Shown here: piece after piece, positions 47,025 through 57,373 of the stretch
Numbering within the stretch: the stretch's first letter is position 1
Layout: each line of letters begins with the position of its first letter
Assembly: GCF_009362785.1 (NCBI RefSeq)
Contig: NZ_WHNQ01000001.1
Span: 62,001 to 126,000 of the forward strand
Length of the DNA: 64,000 bases
Source of the DNA: Paraburkholderia atlantica
Lineage (GTDB): Bacteria > Pseudomonadota > Gammaproteobacteria > Burkholderiales > Burkholderiaceae
Reading direction: 5' to 3'
Position numbers and translations under genes: made by a program
The notes under the pieces: model-generated
What the model was told of the DNA's origin: nothing
What the model saw: the letters and a program-made list of their open reading frames with translations, nothing else
Databases searched by the model: none

Positions 47025-49346
47025 CTAAGCCGGCAGCACCGGACGCATGCCGTCGAGCTTCATCTTACTGTCGGGTGTGCGCCCCTTGCGCGCGCGTTTG
47101 CCGACATGCGCCGCAAGCTCGGCGCCGGCCAGTTTCTCCTCGTCGACGCGTCCGCCGCGGCGTGTGCCGATCAGCATCACGCCGGCCTTGTTGATCGCGA
47201 GCGCCTGCACCAGCGTTTCCTTGTCGTCGAGCGCCATCAGCGTGACGCCACGGCCGCCGCCCGACAGCGTCTTCATCTCATCGAGGCCGAACACGAGCAG
47301 ACGTCCGCCCGACGACAGACACGCGACTTGCGCCGCATCCGGCAGCATCGGCATCGGTGCGAGCGGTGCGGCACCGGCGTCGATCGTCATGAACGACTTG
47401 CCGGCCTTCACGCGGCTCACCATGTCGCCGACCTTCGCGATGAAGCCGAAGCCGTTGCTCGACGCGAGCAGCAGCGCCTGATCCGCCGACGCCGCGTAGT
47501 AATGCATCAGATGGCTGCCCGATTCGAGTTCGATCAGCGATGTGACCGGCACGCCGTCGCCACGTCCGCCCGGCAATTGAGCCACCGCGACCGAATAGAC
47601 GCGCCCGTTGCTGCCCCACGCGATCAGCGTGTCCGGGGTGCGGCACTGGAACGCCGCATAGAGACCGTCGCCGGCCTTGAAGGTGAAGCCCGCGGTATCG
47701 AGCCCGTGGCCCTTCAGCGCGCGCACCCAGCCCTTCTGCGACACCACGACCGTGACCGGTTCGTCGACCACGCGCGCTTCGAACGTAGCGCGCTTTTCCT
47801 GCTGGATCAGCGTGCGGCGCTCGTCGCCATACTGCTTCGCGTCGGCTTCGATTTCCTTGATCAACTGGCGCTTCATCGCCGGTTCGCTGCCGAGCAGCTC
47901 TTCGAGCTTGGCCTTCTCTTCGCGCAGCTCGGCCAGTTCCTTCTCGATCTTGATCTTTTCGAGACGCGCCAACTGACGCAGCCGGATTTCGAGAATGTCT
48001 TCGGCCTGGCGGTCCGTGAGGCCGAAGGCGGCCATCAGCGCGACCTTCGGCTCGTCCGATTCGCGAATGATGCGGATCACTTCGTCGATATTCAGGAAGA
48101 CGATCATCCGGCCTTCGAGAATATGGATGCGGTCGTCGACCTTCGACAAACGATGCCGCGTGCGGCGCGTGACCGTCGCGAAACGGAACGCGATCCACTC
48201 GTGCAGGATTTCGCTCAAGCCCTTCTGACGCGGCCGGCCGTCGCCGCCGACCATCACCATGTTCAGCGGCGCGTTCGATTCGAGGCTCGTATGCGCGAGC
48301 AGCGTGTTGACGAACTCGGTCTGATCGATGCGGCTCGACTTCGGCTCGAACACGAGACGCACCGGCGCATCCTTGCCCGACTCGTCGCGCACCGCATCGA
48401 CGAGCCCGAGCAGCGTTTGCCTCGTCTGCAACTGCTCGGGTGTCAGCGTCTTCTTGCCGAGCTTGATCTTCGGGTTGGTCTGTTCTTCGATTTCCTCGAG
48501 GACCTTCTGCGCGGCCGTGTTCGGCGGCAGTTCAGTGATCACGAGTTGCCACTGGCCGCGCGCGAGATCTTCGATCTTCCAGCGCGCACGCACCTTCAGG
48601 CTGCCGCGGCCGGTTTCGTACGCAGCGGCGATCTCCGCCTCGCTCGAAATGATCTGGCCGCCGCCCGGGAAATCCGGACCCGGCACATGCTGCATCAGCT
48701 CCGCGTGCGACAGCTTCGGATGGCGGATCAGCGCGACCGCGGCGCTTGCGACTTCGCGCAGGTTGTGCGACGGAATCTCCGTCGCGAGACCGACTGCGAT
48801 GCCCGATGCGCCATTGAGCAGCACGAACGGCAGACGCGCCGGCAACACCTTCGGCTCGTCGAACGAGCCGTCGTAGTTCGGCATGAAGTCGACCGTGCCC
48901 TGGTCGATTTCGGCGAGCAGCAGCTTCGCGATCGGCGTCAGACGCGCTTCGGTGTATCGCATCGCCGCCGCGCCATCGCCGTCGCGCGAGCCGAAGTTGC
49001 CCTGACCGTCGATCAGCGGATAGCGCATCGAGAAGTCCTGCGCGAGACGCACGAGTGCGTCGTACGCGGACTGGTCGCCGTGCGGGTGATACTTGCCGAG
49101 CACGTCGCCGACCACGCGCGCCGATTTGACCGGCTTCGCGTTGTCGCCGAGGCCCATCTCGTTCATCGCGAACAGGATGCGGCGCTGCACCGGCTTCTGG
49201 CCGTCGCAAACGTCCGGCAGCGCGCGGCCCTTGACCACGCTGACCGCATACTCGAGGTACGCGCGCTCCGCGTAGTTGCCGAGCGTCAGCACGTCGCCGT
49301 CCGCCGGTGGCTCGTTGAAAAGGTCGAGAGTGTTATCGTCGTCCAT
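47025..49346 (-). CDS. parC: DNA topoisomerase IV subunit A
   Basis: A 773-residue type II topoisomerase subunit that breaks and rejoins DNA to decatenate sister chromosomes. It starts [14 protein letters not shown]. The catalytic Tyr131 lies in [14 protein letters not shown], and the winged-helix part has [21 protein letters not shown]-terminal beta-pinwheel follows from about residue 500 ([14 protein letters not shown] and related repeats). At the position of the quinolone-contact serine (HPHGDS in E. coli) the residue is Gln92. The gene is 60 bases downstream of parE on the same strand, so they are likely one unit. Confidence 0.96.
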   Translation of the reverse strand: MDDDNTLDLFNEPPADGDVLTLGNYAERAYLEYAVSVVKGRALPDVCDGQKPVQRRILFAMNEMGLGDNAKPVKSARVVGDVLGKYHPHGDQSAYDALVRLAQDFSMRYPLIDGQGNFGSRDGDGAAAMRYTEARLTPIAKLLLAEIDQGTVDFMPNYDGSFDEPKVLPARLPFVLLNGASGIAVGLATEIPSHNLREVASAAVALIRHPKLSHAELMQHVPGPDFPGGGQIISSEAEIAAAYETGRGSLKVRARWKIEDLARGQWQLVITELPPNTAAQKVLEEIEEQTNPKIKLGKKTLTPEQLQTRQTLLGLVDAVRDESGKDAPVRLVFEPKSSRIDQTEFVNTLLAHTSLESNAPLNMVMVGGDGRPRQKGLSEILHEWIAFRFATVTRRTRHRLSKVDDRIHILEGRMIVFLNIDEVIRIIRESDEPKVALMAAFGLTDRQAEDILEIRLRQLARLEKIKIEKELAELREEKAKLEELLGSEPAMKRQLIKEIEADAKQYGDERRTLIQQEKRATFEARVVDEPVTVVVSQKGWVRALKGHGLDTAGFTFKAGDGLYAAFQCRTPDTLIAWGSNGRVYSVAVAQLPGGRGDGVPVTSLIELESGSHLMHYYAASADQALLLASSNGFGFIAKVGDMVSRVKAGKSFMTIDAGAAPLAPMPMLPDAAQVACLSSGGRLLVFGLDEMKTLSGGGRGVTLMALDDKETLVQALAINKAGVMLIGTRRGGRVDEEKLAGAELAAHVGKRARKGRTPDSKMKLDGMRPVLPA

Positions 49347-49406
49347 CTAGATTCCGTGTCCGTGTTTGGCTTGAAGTGTCGTATGCGGCGGTGGAGCGCC
49401 TGGCGC

Positions 49407-51392
49407 TCAGATGTCCGCTTCCACTTCGTTGCCCTTCTCTTCGAGCCAGCTGCGGCGCGACGCCGCTTCGCCCTTGCCCATCAGCATCGTCATGCGCGCG
49501 ACGGTAGCGTCGTAGTCGAGTTCGCCGAGCGCGACCGGTTGCAGGCGGCGCGTGTCGGGATTCATCGTCGTGTCCCACAGCTGCTCGGCGCTCATTTCAC
49601 CGAGACCCTTGAAGCGGCTGATCGACCACTGGTTGTCGCGCACGCCGTCCTTGCGCAGCTTGTCGAGAATCGCCTCGAGTTCGCCTTCGTCGAGCGCATA
49701 GAGCTTTTGCGCGGGCTTCTTGCCGCGCGCGGGCGCATCGACGCGAAACAGCGGCGGACGCGCGACGCACACATGGCCGCGCTCGATCAGCTGCGGGAAA
49801 TGCTTGAAGAACAGCGTGAGCAGCAGCACCTGGATGTGCGAGCCGTCGACGTCCGCATCCGACAGAATGCAGATCTTGCCGTAGCGCAGATTCGACAGAT
49901 CGACCTTGTCGTCCGGGTTATGCGGATCGACGCCGATCGCCACCGAAATGTCGTGCACCTCGTTGTTCGCGAACAGGCGATCGCGCTCGGTTTCCCACGT
50001 GTTCAACACCTTGCCGCGCAGCGGCAGGATCGCCTGATATTCCTTGTCGCGCCCCATCTTCGCGGAGCCGCCCGCCGAGTCGCCCTCGACGAGGAACAGC
50101 TCGTTGCGGCCGATTTCCGTCGATTCGCAATCGGTCAGCTTGCCGGGCAGCACCGCGACACCCGAGCTCTTGCGCTTCTCGACCTTCTGGCCCGCGCGCG
50201 TGCGCGCCTGGGCCTGCTTGATCACGAGGTCCGCCAGTTTCTTGCCGTGCTCGACGTGCTGGTTCAGCCACAGTTCGAGCGCCGGCCGCGCGAACGACGA
50301 CACGAGCTTCACTGCATCGCGGCTATTCAGGCGCTCCTTGATCTGTCCTTGAAACTGCGGGTCCAGAACCTTCGCCGACAGCACGAACGACACCCGCGCG
50401 AACACGTCTTCGGCGAGCAGCTTCACGCCCTTCGGCTGCAAGTTATGCAACTCGACGAAGCTCTTGACCGCCTGATAAAGACCGTCGCGCAAACCCGACT
50501 CATGCGTGCCGCCCGCGGGCGTCGGAATCAGGTTCACGTACGACTCGCGCGTGAGCGGCCCTTCCTCGCTCCACGCGACGACCCACGCCGCGCCCTCGCC
50601 TTCGGCGAACGTTTCTTCGCTCGAACGCGAGCTTTCCGCGTAGCGCTCGCCCTCGAACAGCGGGATCAGCAGATCGCTGCCGTTCATGCCTTCGAGCAGA
50701 TAGCCGCGCAAGCCGTCTTCGTATTTCCAGCTTTGCTGCTCGCCGGTCTTTTCGTTGACGAGCGTGACTTCGACGCCCGGCAGCAGCACCGCTTTCGAGC
50801 GCAACAGACGCTGCAACTCACCGAGCGGCAGGTTCGGCGAATCGAAATACTTCGGATCGGCCCACGCGGTCACGCGCGTGCCGGATTTCTTGTCGGCCTT
50901 GGTGGCGGCGCGCACCTGGAGCGGCTTCGCGACGTCGCCGTGCGCGAAGCTCAGTTCGGCCACCTTGCCGTCGCGCCACACGGTGACGTCGAGCCGCGTG
51001 GACAGCGCGTTCGTGACCGATACGCCGACGCCGTGCAGACCGCCCGAGAACGTATAGGCGCCGCCGGCGGCCTTGTCGAATTTGCCGCCCGCATGCAGGC
51101 GTGTGAAAACGATTTCGACGACCGGTACGCCCTCGTCGGGGTGCAGGCCGAACGGAATGCCGCGGCCGTCGTCGTCGACCGACACCGAATGGTCCGCATG
51201 CAGCGTGACCGTGATTTGCCGGCCGTAGCCGCCGAGGGCTTCGTCCGATGCGTTGTCGATGACTTCCTGAATGATGTGCAGCGGATTCTCGGTGCGGGTG
51301 TACATGCCGGGTCGTTGCTTGACCGGCTCCAGACCCTTCAACACCTTGATCGACGCTTCGCTATACGCGGCGTTTGGCTTTTTCGTAGACAT
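49407..51392 (-). CDS. parE: DNA topoisomerase IV subunit B
   Basis: A 661-residue ATPase subunit. The GHKL domain has EVIDNASDEALGGYGRQITV, DDDGRGIPFGLHPDEGVP and the lid GGLHGVGVSVTNALS. The TOPRIM domain has LFLVEGDSAGGSAKMGRDKE and LSDADVDGSHIQVLLLTLFF. At 661 residues it is the ParE rather than the longer GyrB size. Start MSTKKPNAAYSEASIKVLKG is chosen by family, although a Met eight codons upstream (MNRRTESI) is possible and neither has a strong ribosome site. It precedes parC by 60 bases. Its leader contains a cluster of DnaA-box-like repeats. Confidence 0.95.
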   Translation of the reverse strand: MSTKKPNAAYSEASIKVLKGLEPVKQRPGMYTRTENPLHIIQEVIDNASDEALGGYGRQITVTLHADHSVSVDDDGRGIPFGLHPDEGVPVVEIVFTRLHAGGKFDKAAGGAYTFSGGLHGVGVSVTNALSTRLDVTVWRDGKVAELSFAHGDVAKPLQVRAATKADKKSGTRVTAWADPKYFDSPNLPLGELQRLLRSKAVLLPGVEVTLVNEKTGEQQSWKYEDGLRGYLLEGMNGSDLLIPLFEGERYAESSRSSEETFAEGEGAAWVVAWSEEGPLTRESYVNLIPTPAGGTHESGLRDGLYQAVKSFVELHNLQPKGVKLLAEDVFARVSFVLSAKVLDPQFQGQIKERLNSRDAVKLVSSFARPALELWLNQHVEHGKKLADLVIKQAQARTRAGQKVEKRKSSGVAVLPGKLTDCESTEIGRNELFLVEGDSAGGSAKMGRDKEYQAILPLRGKVLNTWETERDRLFANNEVHDISVAIGVDPHNPDDKVDLSNLRYGKICILSDADVDGSHIQVLLLTLFFKHFPQLIERGHVCVARPPLFRVDAPARGKKPAQKLYALDEGELEAILDKLRKDGVRDNQWSISRFKGLGEMSAEQLWDTTMNPDTRRLQPVALGELDYDATVARMTMLMGKGEAASRRSWLEEKGNEVEADI

Positions 51393-51418
51393 GATTGACT
51401 CGGTGCGTCGGTTCATCG

Positions 51419-51453
51419 TTGTCCACAGGTCCTGTGGACAGGGCCGTGGACAA
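51419..51453. promoter_or_regulatory. Inverted DnaA-box-like repeats upstream of parE
   Basis: TGTCCACAGG (51420-51429) and CCTGTGGACA (51431-51440) are perfect inverted repeats around one T. TTGTCCACA (51419-51427) is one base off the TTATCCACA DnaA consensus, and a further GTGGACAA lies at 51446-51453. They stand immediately before the parE start. Binding by DnaA is inferred. Confidence 0.5.
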
Positions 51454-51730
51454 TGCGTTGAGTTTTCAAAAAAAGCGAAACGAAACAACAGGGTTAGGCG
51501 GGGTGCCCGCAGTGCGGGCAAGCTGTTTTGTTGCGCGGCTTCCGTTGGCGCGCTCGAAGGCCGGACATCGACTCACAGCCCGCCGGGGAAGCCTGTTCGC
51601 GGGGTATTGTACTGATTTCGATCACGGCGGCAATTGACGTCGCGCTGAATTGGCCGACTGGATAAGGCGCGGCGGGCACTGGAGGACATGCGCCGGAGGA
51701 GGAACGTCTCGCGGGACGGCGGCGCAATGG

Positions 51731-51760
51731 GTATCGGCGGGTAGCGGCGGGTAGCGGCGG
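51731..51760. repeat. Three tandem decamers GTA(G/T)CGGCGG
   Basis: Three consecutive ten-base units, two identical and one with T for G at position 4. They lie in the gap between parE and the ABC-F gene. Too short to say more than that slippage could vary the copy number. Confidence 0.8.
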
Positions 51761-51896
51761 AACTGCACGGACGTGCGCCCGCTGAATATTTAATGCATGC
51801 GCGGCGGCGTTCTCTCTGTTGTTTTTGTGCCGCCCGCGCACGCTGCATCAGGTCTGCGCGAGGGAGCGCGCCATGCGGCGCGCGCAGCACGTTGCG

Positions 51897-53831
<1,935 letters not shown>

Positions 53832-53991
53832 GGGAATGGGAGAAGACAGCGATGAGTCGGAACTGCTCATTGTACCGGGCGCGCGGCCGGTCGCAGGGAC
53901 GCCGGGCGGCAGAGGCGTGCAAGGCAGCGTGCAACGCGATCGGTGCGGGCCGGTGACACCCGCGCGCCGGCCCGACCTTTCGAACGACGGC

Positions 53992-54393
53992 TTATTTCAC
54001 ATGCACCGTGATCGTTTTGCTCATCTGCGGCCCATACGAGCGATGCGCGCCGTCGCCGAATTGCAGCGTCAGCGTGTGGTCGCCCGGCGGCAGCGTCAGA
54101 TCGGTTTCGGTCTGGCCTTTGCCGAAGTGCAACGACTTGTCGGTCGCTGCGATGACCTCGCCTTTCGGCAGCGGCTTGCCGTCGACCAGCAGATGATGAT
54201 GCCCGGTGCCCTCCGTCATCGTGCCCGCGGGGGCAATCTTCATGCCGTCGAGGCCGAACACGACGTGCACCGGATTGGTGACGGTCGCGCCGTCCGCCGG
54301 TTGCACGAAGGTCACGCCCTCCGCCTGCGCCACGCCCGACAAGGTGAGCAGTCCTGCCGCCACGATGCCGATCAACCGTCTGTTTTTAAACAT
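53992..54393 (-). CDS. DUF4399-domain exported protein
   Basis: A 133-residue protein. The signal peptide is residues 1-24 (RLIGIVAAGLLTLSGVAQA). The mature domain reads VTFVQPADGATVTNPVHVVF, GTGHHHLLVDGKPLPKGEVI and LPPGDHTLTLQFGDGAHRSY, the DUF4399 pattern. A cluster of histidines (HHHLL, then DHTLT and AHRSY) may bind metal. Function is unknown. AAGGAG precedes the ATG well. It is divergent from rubredoxin. Confidence 0.85.
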   Translation of the reverse strand: MFKNRRLIGIVAAGLLTLSGVAQAEGVTFVQPADGATVTNPVHVVFGLDGMKIAPAGTMTEGTGHHHLLVDGKPLPKGEVIAATDKSLHFGKGQTETDLTLPPGDHTLTLQFGDGAHRSYGPQMSKTITVHVK

Positions 54394-54701
54394 CGTTTTC
54401 TCCTTTGGAAACGAAATCCGGCCATCCGGCGCCGCCAGCGGCCTGTTCTGGGACCGATCGTCGCAATCCATGCCGGGCGGGCGCCATATCTGTCGAATCA
54501 AACAGCTTGCAGATCAAAGCGTACACGCCTTATGTGACGAGGCTGGTCGCCGCGGGCCCGGGCACGACGTAAAGCCGTTGCAACGCGCCGCACTGGTCAT
54601 CTGCGGCTGGGTTGACTAATTCCGGTAATATTGCGGGTCGCCGCGCCGCCCCATAAAGGGGCAGAGCAAGCCGGCCATTGCATTGAACGAGAGAGTGTGT
54701 C
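54394..54701. other. Intergenic region between the DUF4399 gene and rubredoxin
   Basis: About 310 bases between divergent genes, containing both promoters. A TTGACT (54612-54617) and a TAATAT (54626-54631) are too close together to form one promoter. No hairpin or repeat stands out and no convincing coding frame is present. Confidence 0.4.
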
Positions 54702-54893
54702 GTGAGCGAAGTAATCGAAGTGACAGAATACAAGAGCTGGGTCTGCCTGATTTGCGGCTGGATCTACAACGAGGAAGATGGCCTTCCCGAAGAAGGCATC
54801 GCGCCGGGCACGCGCTTCGCCGACATCCCGGAAGACTGGCGCTGCCCGCTGTGCGACGTGGGCAAGGCGGAGTTCGCGGTGGTGGAGTTTTAA
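54702..54893 (+). CDS. Rubredoxin
   Basis: A 63-residue iron carrier starting at GTG with a GAGAGAG ribosome region upstream. Two knuckles bind one iron: CLICGW near residues 15-20 and CPLCD near 48-52. The sequence between them (IYNEEDGLPEEGIAPGTRFA) matches the family. The second knuckle reads CPLCD rather than CPLCG. The role is electron transfer, and the partner is not in the window. Rubredoxins often serve alkane hydroxylases or oxidative stress enzymes; none is close. Confidence 0.92.
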   Translation: MSEVIEVTEYKSWVCLICGWIYNEEDGLPEEGIAPGTRFADIPEDWRCPLCDVGKAEFAVVEF

Positions 54894-55126
54894 GGTTGGA
54901 ATGACGTCGGGCGATGGGCGCGGTTGCGTGCGCTTCGCCGGATGGTCAGGGTGGTTTGCACGGCCCGGCAGGCGATGTCTGCGGGGCCGTTTGTTGTTCT
55001 GGGGTTTTGGGGCCCGCGGGCGCTGCTGGCCTGGCTCTCCTTTTGCCCGCGCCGGTTTGATATACTCTGCGCTCGCCGGTCAGTATGGACTCACCCAGTC
55101 CTCGCCGATCTGGCCGGCCCGGTCCT

Positions 55127-55201
55127 CTCCCTGTAGTTCAATGGATAGAACAAGTGCCTCCTAAGCGCTAGATACAGGTTCGATTCCTGTCAGGGGGACC
55201 A
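55127..55201 (+). tRNA. tRNA-Arg, anticodon CCT
   Basis: A complete cloverleaf can be drawn. The acceptor CTCCCTG pairs with CAGGGGG (one G-T pair). The D-arm is GTTC/GAAC around AATGGATA. The anticodon arm is AGTGC/GCGCT around CTCCTAA, with anticodon CCT for codon AGG. The T-arm is ACAGG/CCTGT around TTCGATT. The encoded CCA end is at 55199-55201. The 3' end is a possible integration site, since the next 2 kb differ in composition. Confidence 0.95.
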
Positions 55202-55234
55202 AGCAGAGCCAAACCGGCTCACAGATTCGCTCCT

Positions 55235-55269
55235 AAAAGCCCCGTATGCGTTGCGCTGCGGGGCTTTTT
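55235..55269 (+). terminator. Intrinsic terminator downstream of tRNA-Arg
   Basis: AAAGCCCCG pairs with CGGGGCTTT across a 14-base loop and is followed by TTTTTG. It begins about 35 bases after the tRNA. Confidence 0.85.
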
Positions 55270-55419
55270 GCTGTTCATCTGCTTTCGACGCGGAATTAGT
55301 TCGATCCCTACACATCACGCGGATCCACCCGCTCGGCCACAGCAGCAAACCAGCACTGCTCGAAAATCCTGGATCGCTATAATCTGCGAGCCGTTTTCGA
55401 AACGTTTCCGAGGACCGAC

Positions 55420-56358
55420 ATGGATCAAACGCTTGAATGCGTTACCGCGTTGAATTTCTGCGAGCAGGCCTATCTCGCCGCAAATCCGGACGTCGCTGAG
55501 GCCGTCAGACTCGGCGCATTACGATCGGGAAGATCGCATTTCGAAGTATTCGGCGTCTCCGAAAGTCATCGCAGGCAAGATGCACAGGTGGCCGCTCAAT
55601 CCAGGCAGGCACGCAGAAAAAGAATAGAGTCGGTCCTTCGCACTGATATGCCCTTTAGCGACGACGGGAAGTTTTTCGATTTCCTGTCGCCCGATCTGCG
55701 CTCGCAGTTCGATATCTACGACTCGGAACTGGCTGGAAGCAATCTGTACGATCAGGATGCGCTGAATGTGATCGAGCGCCATCCGTCGGGGATCATTCTG
55801 GATTGCGGGGCCGGCAGCCGTCCCGCGATCTACGAAAACGTGATCAATTTCGACATCACCAACTATCCCTCCACCGATGTGCGAGGTGTCGGCGAAGCTC
55901 TGCCATTCAAAGATGCATCGTTCGATGGCCTTCTGTCGTTGAATGTCCTCGAACATGTGAAGGACCCATTCACCGCCGCCAAAGAAATTCTTCGCGTGTT
56001 GAAGCCGGGAGGCGATCTGGTCGTCGTGGTTCCGCTCACTCAACCCACTCACGGCTACCCGCATCACTACTACAACATGACTGCCGAGGGGATTCTCAAT
56101 CTCTTCGGATCCGAGATCAAAGCCGAACGCGTATACGTGCCGGAATCGACAACAGCCATCTGGTCGATTTACTGGATCATGAGCGAGTGGGCCGAAGGTC
56201 TCGACGAGCATGCCCTGAAGGAATTCAAGGCGCTCACGGTCGAAGAAATTCTGCAGGGACCGCCGACGCTACTGAATCGATCGTTCGTGAAACAGCTGAG
56301 CGCAAAAAAGAATCTCGACATTGCGAGTTCGACGACGGTGATCGCGAAACGCGTCTGA
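55420..56358 (+). CDS. SAM-dependent methyltransferase with N-terminal NPDV module
   Basis: A 312-residue protein. Residues about 12-52 form a short module, FCEQAYLAANPDVAEAVRLG with SGRSHFEVFG, which resembles the NPDV repeat seen before glycosyltransferases and in exported repeat proteins. A class I methyltransferase follows: ILDCGAGSRPAIYENVINFD (SAM-binding motif), VGEALPFKDASFDGLLSLNV and EILRVLKPGGDLVVVVPLTQ. Target unknown; sugar or polyketide-like substrates are typical of such fusions. The segment is less GC-rich than its surroundings. No RBS better than a weak AGGA is seen. Confidence 0.8.
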   Translation: MDQTLECVTALNFCEQAYLAANPDVAEAVRLGALRSGRSHFEVFGVSESHRRQDAQVAAQSRQARRKRIESVLRTDMPFSDDGKFFDFLSPDLRSQFDIYDSELAGSNLYDQDALNVIERHPSGIILDCGAGSRPAIYENVINFDITNYPSTDVRGVGEALPFKDASFDGLLSLNVLEHVKDPFTAAKEILRVLKPGGDLVVVVPLTQPTHGYPHHYYNMTAEGILNLFGSEIKAERVYVPESTTAIWSIYWIMSEWAEGLDEHALKEFKALTVEEILQGPPTLLNRSFVKQLSAKKNLDIASSTTVIAKRV

Positions 56359-56382
56359 GGCGACGCCAGTCCAACGGCTCCG

Positions 56383-57222
56383 TTATTTTTGCATCGGCCG
56401 ACGGAGACTTTGCTCGTATACCGACGGATCGACGACGTTCATCTGATCCTTTGGGCGCTCACCGAATACTCGCTCGAAGTCGTCGGCACCCAGAATGTCG
56501 GCAGCGTCGTGGAGAAAAGACGAATAGGCCTGATTCAGCTCCGAGGCCGACGGAGCATCGCTACCCTGCGGCGCGTATTGCAAACGCTCGACCCGCACCA
56601 TAAATGCGCGGCGATGATTCATCAACGACTTGATCTTCGCTTGCGCGTCGGGACCCTTCAAGGTCGCCTGAAGATGCTCCTGAAAATCGTCGACCTCGGA
56701 TTCCTGATGTCCTGGCTTCATGGCGTCACTCCCGCTTGGCGTCGAGCACTGAATCTTTTTGCTCGCCCATGCAGCATGCTGCTTGCCGTATGTTCCGAAG
56801 ATCGCGATGCTCAACCAGTAGCCCCTGGATGTGCGGACCGTAGCAGGAGTCGCTCCAACGCTGCCGGTCGCCCAAAGAATCTGGTTCGACAGCTGATGGC
56901 ATACACCATCGCGACCATAGCTGAATATCGTTCCACGAGCGGCCGGATCGATGTTCGAGTCCACATCGGGCTTACATATACAACTAGCATAAAGCAGATT
57001 TGCCGCGCCGGAAGCCAGAAAACCATCCGCACTGACCGGCGTCCCGCCTCGGGCGTGGAAGCTGCCCCAGCTGTACCAGTAGTGCTCGCCAGCGAGCAGA
57101 ACGTCCGCCAGCGCCGGATAAATCGTTACGCGGCTGTCGTAAGTCGTGACCCATGTGTGATCGACCACGGAACCCTGGAAATACGCCGGAACGGACCATG
57201 CGAACAATGTAACGGCGCTCAT
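56383..57222 (-). CDS. Hypothetical protein, possible Cys/His catalytic fold
   Basis: A 279-residue protein of no family I recognise, with AAGGTGA before the ATG. The first 160 residues have short hydrophobic strands with conserved-looking spots: VVDHTWVTTYD (His22), GEHYWYSWGSFHARGG (His47, His56), CICKPDVDS (Cys81, Cys83) and GRDGVCHQLSNQILWATG (Cys108, His109). A Cys at the start of a helix with a preceding His would suit a papain-like/permuted NlpC fold, but this is inference. Residues 170-279 are charged and helical. There is no signal peptide. Composition is less GC-rich than the flanks, and the gene is convergent with the methyltransferase. Confidence 0.6.
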   Translation of the reverse strand: MSAVTLFAWSVPAYFQGSVVDHTWVTTYDSRVTIYPALADVLLAGEHYWYSWGSFHARGGTPVSADGFLASGAANLLYASCICKPDVDSNIDPAARGTIFSYGRDGVCHQLSNQILWATGSVGATPATVRTSRGYWLSIAIFGTYGKQHAAWASKKIQCSTPSGSDAMKPGHQESEVDDFQEHLQATLKGPDAQAKIKSLMNHRRAFMVRVERLQYAPQGSDAPSASELNQAYSSFLHDAADILGADDFERVFGERPKDQMNVVDPSVYEQSLRRPMQK

Positions 57223-57373
57223 TGCTTCACCTTTTTGTCCGGTCGCGTCACAGCGCTGCCGCGCGAAACTCGCCCGAAATCCCCGTAAGGACCTCACTTA
57301 CCTAAAAAGGTTATACGCGCTGAGCGGCATTATTTTCAAGGCCACGAAAATCCGTCGAGGCACGCTTACCGCA

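Larger units (their letters stand above)
51393..51896. other. Intergenic region between parE and the ABC-F gene
   Basis: About 500 bases without a convincing gene. It holds the inverted DnaA-box-like repeats at 51419-51453 and, at 51731-51760, three tandem copies of a GTA(G/T)CGGCGG decamer. The parE promoter must lie here. No clear terminator for the upstream ABC-F gene could be read. AT-rich stretches near 51460-51500 (TTTTCAAAAAAAGCG) are unusual for the window. Confidence 0.5.
55270..57330. other. Less GC-rich segment next to the tRNA, possible small acquired insert
   Basis: The two genes here are visibly less GC-rich than the flanks and use more A/T at third codon positions. One gene is a methyltransferase with an unusual N-terminal module, the other is unknown. 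The segment begins right after tRNA-Arg, a known type of integration point. No integrase or clear direct repeat of the tRNA end was found, so acquisition is only suggested. Confidence 0.4.

Noticed and set aside
46971..51398. A 1475-codon open frame on the plus strand
   Set aside because: It is the complement of parC and parE, with Arg/His/Asp-rich composition and no family likeness. High GC leaves antisense frames open by chance.
55307..55320. GTTCGATCCCTA resembling a tRNA T-arm just after tRNA-Arg
   Set aside because: Too short (12 bases) and without the matching stem or acceptor; probably chance, so it was not called an attachment repeat.
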